Positions 1 through 6,550 of a DNA stretch of 9,841 nt are shown here, piece by piece. Source of the DNA: an uncultured euryarchaeote (lineage in GTDB: Archaea; Thermoplasmatota; Poseidoniia; Poseidoniales; Thalassarchaeaceae). A program made the translations under genes and the position numbers. Each line of letters begins with the position of its first letter. The stretch's first letter is position 1. The notes under the pieces are model-generated. The model ran no database searches. It was not told the origin of the DNA and saw only the letters and a list, made by a program, of their open reading frames with translations. Where the stretch lies: positions 1-9,841 of the forward strand of contig CALCEF010000262.1 in assembly GCA_937901365.1 (NCBI GenBank), written 5' to 3'.

Positions 1-332
1 CCAGTCCAGTTGCAATCGGTATCCTACTCGGTAGTGCTGCGCTCGGTGGCACACTCGCGGGAGCGACCGCAACGGGTGTATTGATGGCTCTGTTCATGGC
101 AAACGCCGGTGGAGCATGGGACAATGCCAAGAAGGCCATTGAACAAGGTGAAATTGCAGGTGCAGCAAAGGGCGACGACGCCCACAACGCTGCTGTAGTT
201 GGCGACACCATCGGTGACCCCTTCAAGGATACAAGCGGTCCATCACTGAACATTCTCATCAAGTTGATGAGCATCGTCAGCGTTGTCATCGCAGGCCTAC
301 TCACCAAGACTGGAGAACTCGGCGCACTTTGA
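1..332 (+). CDS. hppA: Membrane-bound ion-translocating pyrophosphatase, C-terminal end (partial)
   Basis: This is the last 109 residues of a membrane pyrophosphatase, read from base 3 to a TGA at 330-332; the 5' part lies outside the window. The family hydrolyses cytoplasmic pyrophosphate and uses the energy to pump H+ or Na+ across the membrane. The visible part has a Gly/Ala-rich membrane helix, the segment [12 protein letters not shown], then the family signature [17 protein letters not shown], whose Asp and Lys residues help bind Mg-pyrophosphate, and a final hydrophobic helix ([15 protein letters not shown]) near the C-terminus. Family members are usually about 670-770 residues, so roughly 15% is visible. 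The residues that separate K+-dependent from K+-independent enzymes and help predict the pumped ion are upstream and cannot be read. The family call is very secure from the signature alone. Confidence 0.95.
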   Translation, partial: SPVAIGILLGSAALGGTLAGATATGVLMALFMANAGGAWDNAKKAIEQGEIAGAAKGDDAHNAAVVGDTIGDPFKDTSGPSLNILIKLMSIVSVVIAGLLTKTGELGAL

Positions 333-336
333 GCAA

Positions 337-354
337 GTGTGAAGAGAAACACAC
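337..354 (+). other. Short inverted repeat after hppA
   Basis: GTGTG (337-341) pairs perfectly with CACAC (350-354) around an 8-base purine loop, within the 37-base gap between hppA and the lipoprotein gene. It could form a weak RNA hairpin at the hppA 3' end. No T-run follows, so it is not a convincing terminator, and transcription may continue into the lipoprotein gene. Confidence 0.25.
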
Positions 355-357
355 GGC

Positions 358-363
358 AAGGGG
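358..363 (+). promoter_or_regulatory. Ribosome binding site of the lipoprotein gene
   Basis: AAGGGG lies six bases before the ATG at 370, a plausible though not perfect Shine-Dalgarno match. It supports 370 as the start, which also gives a complete short lipoprotein signal. Confidence 0.45.
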
Positions 364-369
364 TTCCAT

Positions 370-1332
370 ATGCGTGCCCCTATGATGGTCCTGCTGATGC
401 TCAGCATCAGCCTTGCGGGTTGCCTTGAAAGTGGTGATTCTACCAATCAAGGCCCAGGGCATGCAGATCTCACCTCTCCAGCGGAATGGCAAATTGGTCA
501 ATGGTGGCTATACACATTCTCAACACCGGACTGGGAAGATGATTCGGCTCGACTTGTCGTCGCAGAAGATGACGCTGAAGATGGCACAGCATACATGTTG
601 GCAATTTCCAGTGAACGAGAAGCGAAGAGACACGCCGTACTCAATCACAATCCGTTCTTGGGCCGTATTACCCATGACAATCTGTCAGCATTTGAGAATG
701 GAGAACCACAATCCGTTCTGAATTTCCCACTCGATATGGGGAAGAGTTGGTCCTTTACCTTGTTCGGAATTGATTGGAATACTGAAGTCATTGGTTCTTC
801 AAATGGGAGGGCCACAATGACTGCAACTTCATCCGATGGGCAAATTCTAACCTATACCTACGATGGTTGGGCTGGATTCATTGGTTCCCTCGTATGGTAT
901 GATTCGCAAGATATCCTCCAACTTCGGATGGTTCTAACCGGCAATGGTTTTGATCACACAGGTAATGTTTGGTTCATTCGAGCTGGCGATATTTTCGCAG
1001 AGGAATGGGACCATGCTGCAGGCGCTCCTGATGTCGAGATTACCGATTCGTTCTTTGTTGGTGACCACCCAAGTCAAGGCCCCTATGACGAGATGATTTA
1101 CTGGCTTGATGCTGAGATGGGCGGCGGTACTAGTTCCGGTTCCCTCACACTTCGAGATCACAATTCCGCCTCTGCCCTCACCAGACAATGGGGCGCGGGC
1201 GCCAAGGAATCAGGAAATCTTGGAACGATTCCTTACCCGAGTGGCGAATACACCCTCACCATTACCCAAACAGGCAATTCGTACATTCGTTTGATTGTGG
1301 CTGGCGGTTTGACTGAATCTTGGGAACTGTGA
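370..1332 (+). CDS. Predicted membrane lipoprotein, function unknown
   Basis: The 320-residue protein begins with a short hydrophobic signal (about residues 5-16) and a lipobox L15-A16-G17-C18. It is therefore predicted to be exported and anchored on the outer face of the membrane through a lipid on Cys18. The mature part starts with a flexible Ser/Gly/Asn stretch and then a tryptophan-rich, beta-strand-like region (EWQIGQWWLYTF, near residues 39-50). The C-terminal ~70 residues look like a small beta-sandwich (GEYTLTITQTGNSYIRLIV), loosely recalling emp24/GOLD-type or pre-peptidase C-terminal domains. I see no catalytic motif. It follows hppA by 37 bases and the next gene follows closely, so co-transcription is likely. 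A role as a binding or structural surface protein is a guess; the lipoprotein assignment is well supported. Confidence 0.85.
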   Translation: MRAPMMVLLMLSISLAGCLESGDSTNQGPGHADLTSPAEWQIGQWWLYTFSTPDWEDDSARLVVAEDDAEDGTAYMLAISSEREAKRHAVLNHNPFLGRITHDNLSAFENGEPQSVLNFPLDMGKSWSFTLFGIDWNTEVIGSSNGRATMTATSSDGQILTYTYDGWAGFIGSLVWYDSQDILQLRMVLTGNGFDHTGNVWFIRAGDIFAEEWDHAAGAPDVEITDSFFVGDHPSQGPYDEMIYWLDAEMGGGTSSGSLTLRDHNSASALTRQWGAGAKESGNLGTIPYPSGEYTLTITQTGNSYIRLIVAGGLTESWEL

Positions 1333-1334
1333 GG
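1331..1334 (+). promoter_or_regulatory. Ribosome binding site deciding the hydrolase start at 1341
   Basis: GAGG, preceded by GT (GTGAGG), lies six bases before the ATG at 1341 and overlaps the stop codon of the lipoprotein gene. It favours 1341 over the in-frame TTG at 1320, which would add only seven residues (a GTVRDS-type extension) before the conserved first beta strand. Confidence 0.5.
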
Positions 1335-1340
1335 GATTCG

Positions 1341-1937
1341 ATGGGCACCTTGGTCATGCTTCATGGCCTTACGGGCACGGCTGAGATGATTCGTCCACTC
1401 GGCGAGAGCCTATGCCCTGAGGGTTGGGAACTTCTCTTGCCAGAAGGCCCCCTTGTTCATCCAAAGCGAGGTCGCGGTTGGTGGATTCGAGATGCCCCTC
1501 CTGAAGTACCTCTAGATGAATCGACATTTGCTCAAATCGCTGAAAGCCTCTCATCATTGGAACCACAAATTCCCGAGGGCCCCCTTATCGTAGGTGGTTT
1601 TAGTCAAGGAAGCGCTCTTGCACAAGAATTACTCTCCACAGGTTGCGGGTCTCAAATCCATGGTATCCTTGTCATTGGAGGAAAGAGTGCGAGACCTGAA
1701 ATTCTTCGAGCAGCGCTCAAGGATTTGCCCCCTCGTCGCCTATTGTCAATGCATGGGGAATCCGATCACCTTGTCCCATTATCGCAGGGAGACGAAACCG
1801 TCGAAATCTTCCGTGAGGCCAATTGGGACGTCACCGTTCTGCGACACAAAAAGGGCCACATGGTCAACCTCGCTCAACAACAGGAACTGGTTGATTGGGT
1901 TCAGATGACGGCCAATCTCGTAGACAACGGTTCATGA
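1341..1937 (+). CDS. Alpha/beta-hydrolase, carboxylesterase/phospholipase-like (YpfH type)
   Basis: A 198-residue cytoplasmic serine hydrolase of the small carboxylesterase/phospholipase group. From the ATG at 1341, the first strand and oxyanion turn are MGTLVMLHGL (1-10). The nucleophile elbow is GGFSQGSA with Ser88, the acid is Asp142 in HGESDHLVP, and the base is His173 in KKGHMV, so the full catalytic triad is present with family spacing. Family members are typically 200-220 residues, so the protein is complete. The exact ester or thioester substrate cannot be told from sequence; GRGWWIRD (about 43-51) resembles the substrate-lid region of YpfH-like enzymes. The start at 1341 is preferred because it opens directly on the first core strand and has a ribosome site; an in-frame TTG at 1320 would overlap the lipoprotein gene. 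The gap to the lipoprotein is eight bases, suggesting translational coupling. Confidence 0.85.
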   Translation: MGTLVMLHGLTGTAEMIRPLGESLCPEGWELLLPEGPLVHPKRGRGWWIRDAPPEVPLDESTFAQIAESLSSLEPQIPEGPLIVGGFSQGSALAQELLSTGCGSQIHGILVIGGKSARPEILRAALKDLPPRRLLSMHGESDHLVPLSQGDETVEIFREANWDVTVLRHKKGHMVNLAQQQELVDWVQMTANLVDNGS

Positions 1938-1959
1938 AGGTCCACTTGTTCCAACGACC

Positions 1960-2229
1960 ATGAGCGACCGTGCAATGGCCCTGTTGAATCGAGCCGATAC
2001 CGATTTCTTCATCGTCAGCACCAATGTTTGTCCATATTGCTTCAAGGCCAAGCGATACCTCGATGGTCACAGACTTTCTTGGACAGAGGTCAATGTTCAG
2101 AACGATCGCCAATTGAGAATGGAATTTGTTGCGATGACTGGCCATCGAACAGTCCCAGTTGTCTTCGATATACGTGGCGATGAACCGATTTTTGTTGGCG
2201 GTTCGGACAATTTAGAGGATTACCTGTAA
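1960..2229 (+). CDS. Glutaredoxin-like dithiol oxidoreductase
   Basis: An 89-residue single-domain thioredoxin-fold protein. It carries the classic dithiol glutaredoxin site C24-P-Y-C27 at the end of strand beta1 (FFIVSTNVCPYC), the cis-proline motif T64-V-P66, and a C-terminal GGSDN (80-84) corresponding to the glutathione-contacting GG-x-D motif. It should reduce disulfides or mixed thiols in the cytoplasm. Whether the electron source is glutathione, another thiol or a thioredoxin reductase cannot be told here. The length is normal for the family. The ATG at 1960 lies 22 bases after the hydrolase stop; a second in-frame ATG at 1975 is possible, and no strong ribosome site decides between them. 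It ends with TAA at 2227-2229, directly touching the stop codon of the opposing gene. Confidence 0.92.
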   Translation: MSDRAMALLNRADTDFFIVSTNVCPYCFKAKRYLDGHRLSWTEVNVQNDRQLRMEFVAMTGHRTVPVVFDIRGDEPIFVGGSDNLEDYL

Positions 2230-4866
2230 TCACACAAGTTCTACATCGGCTGCGATTTTCTCCTCCGAGTTTCCAAGTACACGTCGAGTTTCATCAGGAT
2301 CGATGAACATCACACTGAGGATGATGATAGACTCAAAGACTGCACTCAGCAGAATCAGAGACGCATAGTTGAATCGATTCGCGAAAACGTCTGTCAATGC
2401 GTACCCAATCACTGCTGAGAGATTCATCATCGCCATGTAGGCGGTAAATTGCGTCCCACCCACTTCGGGCCAGGTGATTTTCATCATCAAGGAGTAGATG
2501 TTGATTGAAGCCATACCCCAAATGAATGTGTGGACTGACCATAGTGAAATCAAGAATACACTGTTGGTCCAAAGCGGTTCAGAAAGTCCCCAACAAACGG
2601 TGAGTAAAGTCCCTCCAAGAGCGGAATAAATGATGACCGATTTCCCTCCAAATATCTTACCCAATTGTCCTCCTACAACATATCCAATCATCAGAACAAT
2701 GAGAAGCAAGCCACCTTTTGTAGCATTGAAATATTCTTCATTCCAACCCAATTCCTGCACAAATAGAAGTGGCAATACTGGGACCAAAAAGTACGACAGA
2801 GAAATCGTCAGACTGAGGACAATACCCAGTTGAGTCGAGCGGAGTGAGAATGCTGTTCGTATATTGGATAGGATTTGTGCGAAGTTACGCACCTCCTCCT
2901 CGTCCTCTGACCACAACTCCCGCTCAGATTTGTTCCATGGGAATCGGATATCGCCCGGCCTCTCAGTCATGAACAGAGGCGCCATCATGATCAGCAGTAG
3001 GATGGGAATTTGGAGTAGAATCGCACCTTTTATTCCTACAAATCCAATGATGGAACCTAGACCTGCACCACCAATCATTCCGCCAATAATTTTTGAACTG
3101 AACATGTAGCTATTGACTTTCTCAAATTCATCGGAACGCAGTATATCGACAGCCAATGCATCGGTGCTAACATCTTGCAAGGATGTGAAAATGTTGTACA
3201 CGAGGAAAATTCCTGCTACTGTTTTGAAGCTAGTACTGGGGTCAGGAATCAATAGAATCAGAGAGAGTGTGAGAATCATACCTGTTTCTGCAAACAATAT
3301 CCAAGGCCTTCGCCGCCCCATGGGGCGATATTGGAATCGATCAATCACTGGCCCCCACAGGAACTTGAACGTCCAAGGCAGTGTCCCCATCAACAACAGT
3401 GTTGCAATCATTCCTGCTGAGACACCTTCACCAGCGAGGTACGTCACAAAGGTCACGGTGATGAATCCCCAAGGGATTCCTTGGGCGATGTACAAGACGC
3501 ACAGTGTGACGACCCTAGAGCGATAACTCTCAACCAATGAGTTCCCATCGCTTGACGTAGTTTCCAACTCCTTGGTCAGGCCCTCTTCTTCCTCGTCGAT
3601 GATGAGCCCCAACTGAAACTCATCTCTTCTAACAGTGATGAATCCAACCAATACGAGCAATCCGATGAGCCATGGTAGGAAGCAAACAATCGAAATTTGC
3701 CCCATTCCTGTGAAAGTTGTTTCATCACTCTCTACATCTGCACCCGTTGCAGTTGTATCCCAATCCCACCAAGCCATGGTCGCAACGATATCTAGGCCTG
3801 TTTGCAACCCCGATTCGACATTGGGCCTTCCGCCCGCCATCGTGTTGACAGTGGTTACAGAATCGGCTTGGGAGTGCTTCGGCGTTTGCTCACAAGTATC
3901 TCCTTCTTCGTGGATATACTGGTGCTGCCCACGTATCCAGGTTGCCGTATGGTTGTGCATGATGAAATTGTAGTGGTCCGAATTCCCCTTTGTATCATCG
4001 ATGACCCTGACCCATTCTTCCGGATGCGATAAATTGGTGTTGATCTCTTTGAGGTGATTTTGGAACCACTCCGCATTGGAGATCATTTCGTCTGTGACTT
4101 CGAGCCCCTCATTTTCGTAATATGACCAATCATCGATGGGTGAGGTAAACATGTACAGAGTCCAATATTCCTCATCACACCCTGAAAGTTGACTAGCCAA
4201 TGGTGTAGGGACGGGCCAGTTGAGTGCAAACATGTCGAGGTTGACGTAGGTTACATTGACGTGTTCTGGGATTTGCTCTTGAACAAAGTGCAGACTTCCT
4301 TTCCCTCCACCTTCTGGGCTACTGGATCCCTGCCATTCCTCATAGTCCCACCATCCCAATTTCCAGGTATGCAGAGGCGTTCCATTCCATTCAGCAAACG
4401 TTCTTGCCAATTCCAGTAAAGCACCTGAGCCAGTACCATCGTCGTAGGCACCAGTGTTGGTACAACCAACGTAGGTCTGCCCAATCAGTGGTGGTGGGGA
4501 GTAACAGATGGCATCATGGTGCGCCCCCACTACAATCCAATCATCCTCTAATGTTCCATTGATGGTCACGACAATGTTTTCGCAATTCTCACAGACCTGT
4601 GTTGTGAATGGCTGCCGCTCCACATCATAGCCCATGGACTCAAGCTCACTTGCAATCCAATTGCGAGCGTTGGTGTTTGCAGTAGTGTCGATTTTTCGAT
4701 AACCAAATTCAGTCAATGAGACCATGTTGTCGTATGCGTTACCGCCTTCGGGCCAGGCTGGTGGCGTTTCTTGTTGCACCTCAACAGGTACGATTTCACC
4801 CGGTAACAAAGCGGTCAATAGCAGGGTGAGCACGAGTAGCACGGAGTGCTTCCCACTGCGAGACAT
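2230..4866 (-). CDS. M28 zinc peptidase fused to an AmpG/SLC33-type MFS permease
   Basis: An 878-residue, single-frame fusion. Residues 1-22 form a signal sequence (basic start, then Leu/Val-rich core). Residues ~40-350 are an M28 metallopeptidase with all expected zinc-site residues: H116 (GAHHDA), D142 (AYDDGTGSG), E176/E177 (WDYEEW), D211 (NLDMF) and H298 (NSDHYNF). Six cysteines (92, 95, 121, 135, 230, 325) may form disulfides outside the cell. Residues ~391-412 are one membrane helix followed by RR, then an acidic linker (424-441). Residues ~451-865 are a 12-helix MFS permease of the peptide/acetyl-CoA transporter family, with LYIAQGIPWGF (458-468), LPWTFKFLWGPVIDRF (496-511), QDVSTDALAVDIL (564-576) and GGTQFTAYMAMMNL (803-816), all AmpG-like. 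The topology fits: peptidase outside, linker and permease N-terminus inside. It probably cleaves and imports peptides or peptide-linked compounds; the exact substrate is unknown. No internal Met lies between residues 388 and 485, so separate expression of the permease is unlikely. Confidence 0.9.
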   Translation of the reverse strand: MSRSGKHSVLLVLTLLLTALLPGEIVPVEVQQETPPAWPEGGNAYDNMVSLTEFGYRKIDTTANTNARNWIASELESMGYDVERQPFTTQVCENCENIVVTINGTLEDDWIVVGAHHDAICYSPPPLIGQTYVGCTNTGAYDDGTGSGALLELARTFAEWNGTPLHTWKLGWWDYEEWQGSSSPEGGGKGSLHFVQEQIPEHVNVTYVNLDMFALNWPVPTPLASQLSGCDEEYWTLYMFTSPIDDWSYYENEGLEVTDEMISNAEWFQNHLKEINTNLSHPEEWVRVIDDTKGNSDHYNFIMHNHTATWIRGQHQYIHEEGDTCEQTPKHSQADSVTTVNTMAGGRPNVESGLQTGLDIVATMAWWDWDTTATGADVESDETTFTGMGQISIVCFLPWLIGLLVLVGFITVRRDEFQLGLIIDEEEEGLTKELETTSSDGNSLVESYRSRVVTLCVLYIAQGIPWGFITVTFVTYLAGEGVSAGMIATLLLMGTLPWTFKFLWGPVIDRFQYRPMGRRRPWILFAETGMILTLSLILLIPDPSTSFKTVAGIFLVYNIFTSLQDVSTDALAVDILRSDEFEKVNSYMFSSKIIGGMIGGAGLGSIIGFVGIKGAILLQIPILLLIMMAPLFMTERPGDIRFPWNKSERELWSEDEEEVRNFAQILSNIRTAFSLRSTQLGIVLSLTISLSYFLVPVLPLLFVQELGWNEEYFNATKGGLLLIVLMIGYVVGGQLGKIFGGKSVIIYSALGGTLLTVCWGLSEPLWTNSVFLISLWSVHTFIWGMASINIYSLMMKITWPEVGGTQFTAYMAMMNLSAVIGYALTDVFANRFNYASLILLSAVFESIIILSVMFIDPDETRRVLGNSEEKIAADVELV

Positions 4867-4868
4867 CG

Positions 4869-4883
4869 CTTGAGCGACTCAAG
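4869..4883. repeat. Inverted repeat 1 in divergent intergenic region
   Basis: CTTGAG-CGA-CTCAAG is a perfect 6-base inverted repeat with a 3-base centre. It sits only three bases from the start codon of the minus-strand peptidase-permease gene. It could be a dimeric repressor operator or an mRNA hairpin at that start. The same CTTGAG/CTCAAG arms recur in repeat 2, offset by 23 bases. Confidence 0.6.
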
Positions 4884-4891
4884 GTAGTCAT

Positions 4892-4910
4892 CTTGAGGCT
4901 TCGCCTCAAG
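4892..4910. repeat. Inverted repeat 2, same arms extended, very stable hairpin
   Basis: CTTGAGGC-TTC-GCCTCAAG is a perfect 8-base inverted repeat. On the minus strand its centre reads GCGAAGC, a heptamer known to form an unusually stable mini-hairpin. It repeats the CTTGAG/CTCAAG arms of repeat 1 at a distance of 23 bases, about two helical turns. It may be an operator pair or a structured leader; there is no T-run to make it a usual terminator. Confidence 0.6.
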
Positions 4911-4913
4911 CGG

Positions 4914-4963
4914 GTGCGCTCGCACGAGGGTGAACCTGAAGGGCAAGGAGCGCTTCGGCAGCG
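4914..4963. repeat. Two further short inverted repeats
   Basis: GTGCG-CT-CGCAC (4914-4925) and CGCT-TCGGC-AGCG (4951-4963) are perfect short inverted repeats that continue the series begun at 4869. Together with repeats 1 and 2 they make the first 100 bases of the intergenic region a GC-rich run of four potential hairpins. Reading the region as an N-terminal extension of the downstream gene gives an Arg-rich, low-complexity peptide unlike the family, so I treat it as non-coding. Confidence 0.4.
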
Positions 4964-5023
4964 TATGGCTGACTGGGTAGTACCCGAATCACGCACCCAA
5001 CCCGTCAACCGCGGTGCTGGATT

Positions 5024-5028
5024 GAGGT
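5024..5028 (+). promoter_or_regulatory. Ribosome binding site deciding the MBL-fold hydrolase start at 5034
   Basis: GAGGT lies five bases before the ATG at 5034. It supports this start over the in-frame TTG at 4893 and ATG at 4963; those longer forms would add 47 or 24 residues without family resemblance and would run through part or all of the inverted-repeat region. Confidence 0.6.
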
Positions 5029-5033
5029 TGGAA

Positions 5034-5798
5034 ATGGAATCCCCAATCGACTCCCGGATTGCCGCATGGTGGCTCACTCAAGCATCTTGGATGGTCCGTT
5101 TCCAGAACGGCCCCCTCGTTCTCATCGATCCTTGGTGGCGGGACTTGTTTGCCGGTGATCGTTGGGGCAAACTGCTCGGAGAGTTTCCACTCGAACCCGA
5201 AGAGCACCCTGAGCCTGATTTGATTCTATGCACACATTGGCATGATGACCATATTTGCCCTGTATCGATACCCCGTTTGGCTACCCATTTCCCCTCTGTA
5301 AAATTCGTCGTTCCAAATCGTTCAATAGACCTCCTAACAGGATGGGGAATTTCTGAAGATCGGATCATACCGATGAAGGGTTCCGATTCGGTCACAGTTC
5401 AGGGCATTGAAATTCATGCAATTCCGGCTGCGCACGAAGAGTTAGACATCAATGAAGATGGAGCTTGGTATCTTGGTTATGTATTGAATTACAGTGATTC
5501 GGTCGTACTTCACATGGGTGATAGCCGCCCATATCCTGGATGGCATTCGGCGTTCCAAAATGCAGCAAATCACTACGATTTGATTTTCGCCTGTATCAAT
5601 GGAAATGACAACCTTAGACATGATGAAGCCGTGGATTTGGCTATCGCACTAGAACCCAAATTAATCGTCCCTATGCATTATGGAATGGACCCCGGTAACA
5701 CGGTTGATCCACAAATATTCGCAGACGAAATTTCCGAAAGATTCCCGGAACAACCCTATGTCATCCCTGAGGTTGGTGGTCGAATCCTCATCGATTGA
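5034..5798 (+). CDS. UlaG-like metallo-beta-lactamase-fold hydrolase
   Basis: A 254-residue cytoplasmic metal-dependent hydrolase of the COG2220/UlaG branch of the MBL superfamily. The opening IAAWWLTQASWMVRF followed by LVLIDPWW matches the UlaG-type start. Metal ligands are visible in order: H68-x-H70-x-D72-H73 (THWHDDH), H134 in PAAHEE, H160/D163 in HMGDS and H215 in PMHYGM, so the two-metal site looks complete. UlaG itself opens L-ascorbate-6-phosphate lactone, but many relatives act on other lactones, phosphodiesters or unknown substrates, so the substrate is undecided. The start at 5034 is chosen from the ribosome site and from where homology begins. The gene diverges from the peptidase-permease gene across a 167-base palindrome-rich gap, and its last 11 bases overlap the 3' end of the opposing nucleotidyltransferase gene. 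Confidence 0.88.
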   Translation: MESPIDSRIAAWWLTQASWMVRFQNGPLVLIDPWWRDLFAGDRWGKLLGEFPLEPEEHPEPDLILCTHWHDDHICPVSIPRLATHFPSVKFVVPNRSIDLLTGWGISEDRIIPMKGSDSVTVQGIEIHAIPAAHEELDINEDGAWYLGYVLNYSDSVVLHMGDSRPYPGWHSAFQNAANHYDLIFACINGNDNLRHDEAVDLAIALEPKLIVPMHYGMDPGNTVDPQIFADEISERFPEQPYVIPEVGGRILID

Positions 5799-6495
5799 AA
5801 ATCGTTTGAGCATACTGATGTCCTATTGGTAGGCCCACATCAATGTATTCCGTTTTTACAATAGATGCACGAAGATTTCCTGCTGACGCCAAAATGCGTA
5901 ATGCCGCCACTTCGTCATTTTCAGCCACATCCCAGAAGGCCTGAGTCCATATTGCTCTACCCGTGATTCGGTATTCTCCAATAGGAAACGGATCACTGGG
6001 TTTTTTTTCTGAGATATCCAGTATTTTGGTACCGTTCAACTTTGTTACACGCCCCGTATCGCAGAGAAAATCTGCCCAAGGCGATTCTGTTTTTACAATT
6101 GCAAGCACACAATCCCCTTGAAATTCGTCACACAATTTCTCAGATGGATTCCGTTCTGTGAACATGACGTCTGGAAGAGCGATTAAACAGTCCGAGTCAT
6201 CGGCTAGAATTCGTCCACATCTAACGGCATCCACGAGACCTCTTGGTTCGTCTTGATGGACGATGTGAACTCCTCGATCTGCCAATGCCGCATCTATGGC
6301 CGGCTTGTTTGGTGAAGAAACGACGACAATATTCTGAATTCCGGCATTTTCGACTTCTCGAATGGTTCTTTCAAGCATTGTCAAACCACCTACTTCTACC
6401 AGTTCCTTGCAGCCCAGTATTGCGTTTTCAGCCATTCTAGTGCCTAGTCCTGCAGCTGGGATGATGGCCCAGTTGACCCGATTCCCCTCCGCCAT
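5788..6495 (-). CDS. Sugar-1-phosphate nucleotidyltransferase (GalU/RmlA-like, short form)
   Basis: A 235-residue nucleotidyltransferase that should join a sugar 1-phosphate and an NTP to give an NDP-sugar plus pyrophosphate. The N-terminal nucleotide loop is IIPAAGLGTRM (11-21), followed by K30-E-L, in which the usual Pro-Lys is Cys-Lys. QDEPRGLVDAV (81-91) fits the base-recognition region. D109 in ALPDVMF and D219 in YIDVGLP are the two expected metal-binding aspartates, and SEKKP (162-166) corresponds to the EKP substrate segment. It lacks a C-terminal left-handed beta-helix or acetyltransferase domain, so it is a minimal catalytic unit. The sugar cannot be read directly, but the divergent neighbour is a glucuronokinase-like kinase, which suggests glucuronate 1-phosphate. 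The start (CAT complement at 6493-6495) is 55 bases from that kinase. A run of eight A codes for part of the SEKKP segment. Confidence 0.85.
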   Translation of the reverse strand: MAEGNRVNWAIIPAAGLGTRMAENAILGCKELVEVGGLTMLERTIREVENAGIQNIVVVSSPNKPAIDAALADRGVHIVHQDEPRGLVDAVRCGRILADDSDCLIALPDVMFTERNPSEKLCDEFQGDCVLAIVKTESPWADFLCDTGRVTKLNGTKILDISEKKPSDPFPIGEYRITGRAIWTQAFWDVAENDEVAALRILASAGNLRASIVKTEYIDVGLPIGHQYAQTIFNR

Positions 6496-6517
6496 GAATC
6501 CCGCTTGGCGTCAACGG

Positions 6518-6527
6518 AATTAAGATA
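6518..6527. promoter_or_regulatory. Candidate bidirectional TATA element
   Basis: AATTAAGATA (TATCTTAATT on the minus strand) is the main AT-rich stretch in the 55-base gap between divergent starts. Its centre lies about 28 bases from both start codons (6495 and 6551), the usual distance of an archaeal TATA box from the transcription start. This predicts leaderless or near-leaderless transcripts in both directions, in line with the absence of a good ribosome site before 6551. It is a pattern call without a calibrated matrix. Confidence 0.4.
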
Positions 6528-6550
6528 CCCGTGAACTAGAGTCGGGCGTC

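Noticed and set aside
1192..1203. GC-rich inverted repeat GGCGC-GG-GCGCC
   Set aside because: It is inside the lipoprotein coding sequence, isolated, and probably due to codon choice (Gly-Ala-Gly-Ala).
1320..1340. TTG start for the alpha/beta-hydrolase at 1320
   Set aside because: It overlaps the lipoprotein gene and adds seven residues before the first core strand; the ATG at 1341 has a GAGG site six bases upstream.
3113..3526. Plus-strand open frame of 137 codons opposite the permease region
   Set aside because: It lies wholly antisense to the well-supported MFS permease, has no family motifs and is explained by the codon pattern of the real gene.
2230..4866. Possibility that the fusion is two genes joined by a missed stop
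   Set aside because: The frame is continuous through the linker, the membrane helix between domains gives the correct topology for both halves, and there is no Met start for the permease between residues 388 and 485.
4893..5033. N-terminal extension of the MBL-fold hydrolase from the TTG at 4893
   Set aside because: The extra 47 residues are Arg-rich, run through the inverted repeats, have no resemblance to the family, and a good ribosome site precedes the ATG at 5034 where UlaG-like similarity begins.
4867..5033. A tRNA or other known structured RNA gene in the palindrome-rich gap
   Set aside because: I could not fit a cloverleaf with a TTCRA T-loop and acceptor pairing on either strand, and no known RNA family signature is evident; only local hairpins are seen.
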